From Pseudomonadota bacterium (lineage in GTDB: Bacteria > Pseudomonadota > Alphaproteobacteria > Rhizobiales > Beijerinckiaceae): a stretch of 7,306 bases of DNA. Shown in pieces: positions 6,019 through 7,306 of this stretch (position 1 is its first letter; each line of letters starts with the position of its first letter). A model generated the notes under the pieces. That model searched no databases. It was not told the origin of the DNA and was given only the letters and a program-made list of their open reading frames with translations. The position numbers were made by a program, and so were the translations under genes. The stretch spans positions 1 to 7,306 of the forward strand of contig JAEWKL010000582.1 in the NCBI GenBank assembly GCA_023386115.1, read 5' to 3'.

Positions 6019-6026
6019 CATGAACC

Positions 6027-7306
6027 GTGGCCCCCACCCACTCGGCCCTGTCCCGGCGGGCCTCCAAGCCGGGCTTCTCGACCCCGATCATCGTGGATCC
6101 CGCCGCGCAGCCCGAGGCGATGCCCCGTCCGCCCTATCCGTTCTCGGCCATCGTCGGGCAGGATGCGATGCGGCGCGCGCTGCTCGTCGCAGCGGTCGAT
6201 CCGGCGGTGGGCGGAGTGCTGGTCTTCGGCGATCGCGGCACCGGCAAGTCCACTGCCGTGCGGGCCCTCGCCGCTTTGCTGCCGCCGATGCGGGCGGTCG
6301 CGGGCTGTGCCTATGCCTGCGATCCGGTCGACGCCGCCTCGCTCTGCCCGGCTTGCGCGGCGCGCCGGGCGCAGGGGCTCACCGTCAAGACCGTGCCGGT
6401 GCCGGTCATCGACCTGCCGCTCGGTGCCACCGAGGACCGGGTCGTCGGGGCGCTCGATATCGGCCGGGCCCTCGGGGCGGGCGAGAAGGCGTTCGAGCCC
6501 GGTCTGCTCGCCCGCGCCAACCGGGGCTTCCTCTACATCGACGAGGTCAACCTGCTGGAGGATCACCTCGTCGACCTGCTCCTCGACGTGGCGGCCTCCG
6601 GCGTCAACACCGTCGAGCGCGAGGGCCTGAGCCTGCGCCACCCGGCACGCTTCGTCCTCGTCGGCAGCGGCAATCCGGAGGAGGGCGAGCTGCGCCCGCA
6701 GCTCCTCGATCGCTTCGGCCTCGCCGTCACGGTGACGACGCCCGCCGACCTCGCGAGCCGGGTGACGATCGTGCGCCGCCGCGATGCCTACGAGCGCGAT
6801 CCCGCCGGTTGGGCGGCCGAGTGGTCGGCGGAGGAGGCGCGGCTCGGACAGCCGATCCTGGCGGCCCGGGCGCAGCTGCCCGTGGTCGCGGTGCCGGACG
6901 CGGTGCTGGAGGCGGCGGCCCGCCTGTGCCTGGCCCTCGGCACCGACGGCTTGCGCGGCGAGCTGACCCTGATGCGCACCGCCCGCGCCGTGGCGAGTCT
7001 CGACGGAGTCGGCACCGTGACCCTCGACCACCTGCGCGAGGTCGCCCCGAGCGCCTTGAGCCATCGCCTGCGCCGCAACCCCCTCGACGAGGCCGGATCG
7101 GAGGCGCGGATCGCCCGGGCGCTCGGCGAGGTGCTCGGATGCGCACCGCGCCCGACGCGGCCTGGACCCAGGCCTGCCTCACGGCGGACCTCGTGGCGAT
7201 CGACCCGGTGGGGACGAGCGTCGTGGTGCGCGCCCGGCCGGGCCCGGTGCGGGACGCCTGGCTCGACCGCCTGCGTCGCCGTCTTCCCGAGGGCGCGCCC
7301 GTGACG
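6027..7306 (+). CDS. bchI: Magnesium chelatase ATPase subunit I; frame still open at window end
   Basis: BchI is an AAA+ ATPase that forms rings with BchD and drives Mg2+ insertion into protoporphyrin IX on BchH, in the cytosol. The start is GTG; an internal ATG at 6120 would give a shorter protein beginning MPRPPYPFSAIVGQ. Visible motifs are PFSAIVGQ (38-45), Walker A GDRGTGKST (68-76), EDRVVGALDI (136-145), FEPGLLARANRG (156-167), Walker B FLYIDEVN (168-175), VGSGNPEEGELRPQLLDRFGL (212-232) and the sensor-2 region DGLRGELTLMRTARA. Residues 94-110 hold four cysteines (GCAYAC, CPAC). Family homology ends with LSHRLRRNPLDEAGSEARIARALGEVLG at residue 371. No stop follows: the frame stays open to the window end, overlapping bchD by at least 166 nt with Pro/Arg-rich sequence. 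The downstream extension is probably non-functional or due to a lost stop. Confidence 0.93.
7139..7306 (+). CDS. bchD: Magnesium chelatase subunit D, N-terminal part
   Basis: The first 56 residues are visible and the gene runs off the window. The start ATG 7139 lies inside the last conserved codon of bchI (GGATG), in the -1 frame relative to bchI. The residues TADLVAIDPVGTSVVVRARPGP followed by VRDAWLDRLRRRLPEGAPV match the usual BchD opening (ADLVAIDP..., R-x-R-x-GPVRDAWL). BchD is the second AAA+ family subunit of Mg-chelatase, with a degenerate ATPase domain, a proline-rich linker and a C-terminal integrin-I domain, all outside this window. Adjacent bchI-bchD order is the rule in purple bacteria, and bchO often follows. 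There is no strong Shine-Dalgarno beyond GAGG at 7128-7131, so translation is probably coupled to bchI. Confidence 0.9.
   Translation, partial: MRTAPDAAWTQACLTADLVAIDPVGTSVVVRARPGPVRDAWLDRLRRRLPEGAPVT

Larger units (their letters stand above)
5688..6026. other. Intergenic region between hemA and bchI
   Basis: This 339-nt stretch has no convincing gene. Open frames across it on either strand translate to Pro/Arg/Gly-rich sequence typical of GC-rich palindromes. Its first half (about 5704-5870) is made of palindromic REP-like DNA with several hairpins, including a small CCCGT/ACGGG one at 5799-5812. Its last 90 nt (about 5936-6026) are less GC-rich and hold a candidate operator, promoter and ribosome binding site for bchI. 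The arrangement suggests an end of the upstream transcription unit and a separate start for bchI-bchD. Confidence 0.75.

Noticed and set aside
6020..6022. ATG just before bchI as its start
   Set aside because: It is in a different frame from BchI and only 1 nt from the ribosome binding site. The BchI frame has a TGA at 6021-6023.
5964..7064. - strand open frame of 366 codons opposite bchI
   Set aside because: It is the antisense shadow of bchI, with no motif, and its 3' end would run into the operator region.

Overview
This window is part of a photosynthesis gene cluster from an aerobic, bacteriochlorophyll-a-type anoxygenic phototroph, most likely an alphaproteobacterium. The DNA is strongly GC-rich, every gene lies on the + strand, and the order lhaA-puhA-puhB-puhC-small ORF-acsF-puhE-hemA is the conserved right-hand half of the alphaproteobacterial bch-puh superoperon. 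A Methylobacterium-like member of the Rhizobiales (Hyphomicrobiales) would fit the codon style, the intergenic palindromes and the O2-dependent cyclase. That assignment is inference and no marker gene here proves it.

Layout. Positions 1-360 hold the 3' end of lhaA, a PucC-family light-harvesting assembly factor. An almost ideal ribosome binding site then leads into puhA, the reaction-centre H subunit. It is followed by puhB and puhC (reaction-centre/LH1 assembly), a 100-residue ORF that I call probable bciE, acsF (oxidative Mg-protoporphyrin monomethyl ester cyclase) and puhE. These genes overlap by 4 nt or lie 7-12 nt apart, so they look co-transcribed and translationally coupled. After a short AT-rich gap comes hemA, 5-aminolevulinate synthase. 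A 339-nt intergenic region (5688-6026) carries REP-like palindromes near hemA and, close to the next gene, a PpsR/CrtJ-like operator overlapping a plausible promoter. Then come bchI and the first 56 codons of bchD, two Mg-chelatase subunits.

How the genes work together. HemA commits carbon to tetrapyrroles. BchI and BchD, with BchH elsewhere, insert Mg2+ into protoporphyrin. AcsF, probably helped by BciE, closes the fifth ring using O2. PuhA is a structural reaction-centre subunit, while LhaA, PuhB, PuhC and PuhE help assemble the pigmented complexes. The window therefore joins precursor supply, early bacteriochlorophyll synthesis and reaction-centre assembly.

Main oddities. The bchI frame has no stop where the family normally ends and stays open through at least 166 nt of bchD in another frame. 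bchI encodes a four-cysteine cluster in the AAA+ domain. puhB contains an exact codon-level 12-bp tandem repeat. bchI/bchD sit directly after hemA behind their own operator. I see no mobile element, CRISPR, tRNA or rRNA, and no evidence for an entirely unknown system. The least characterised piece is the small gene in front of acsF.
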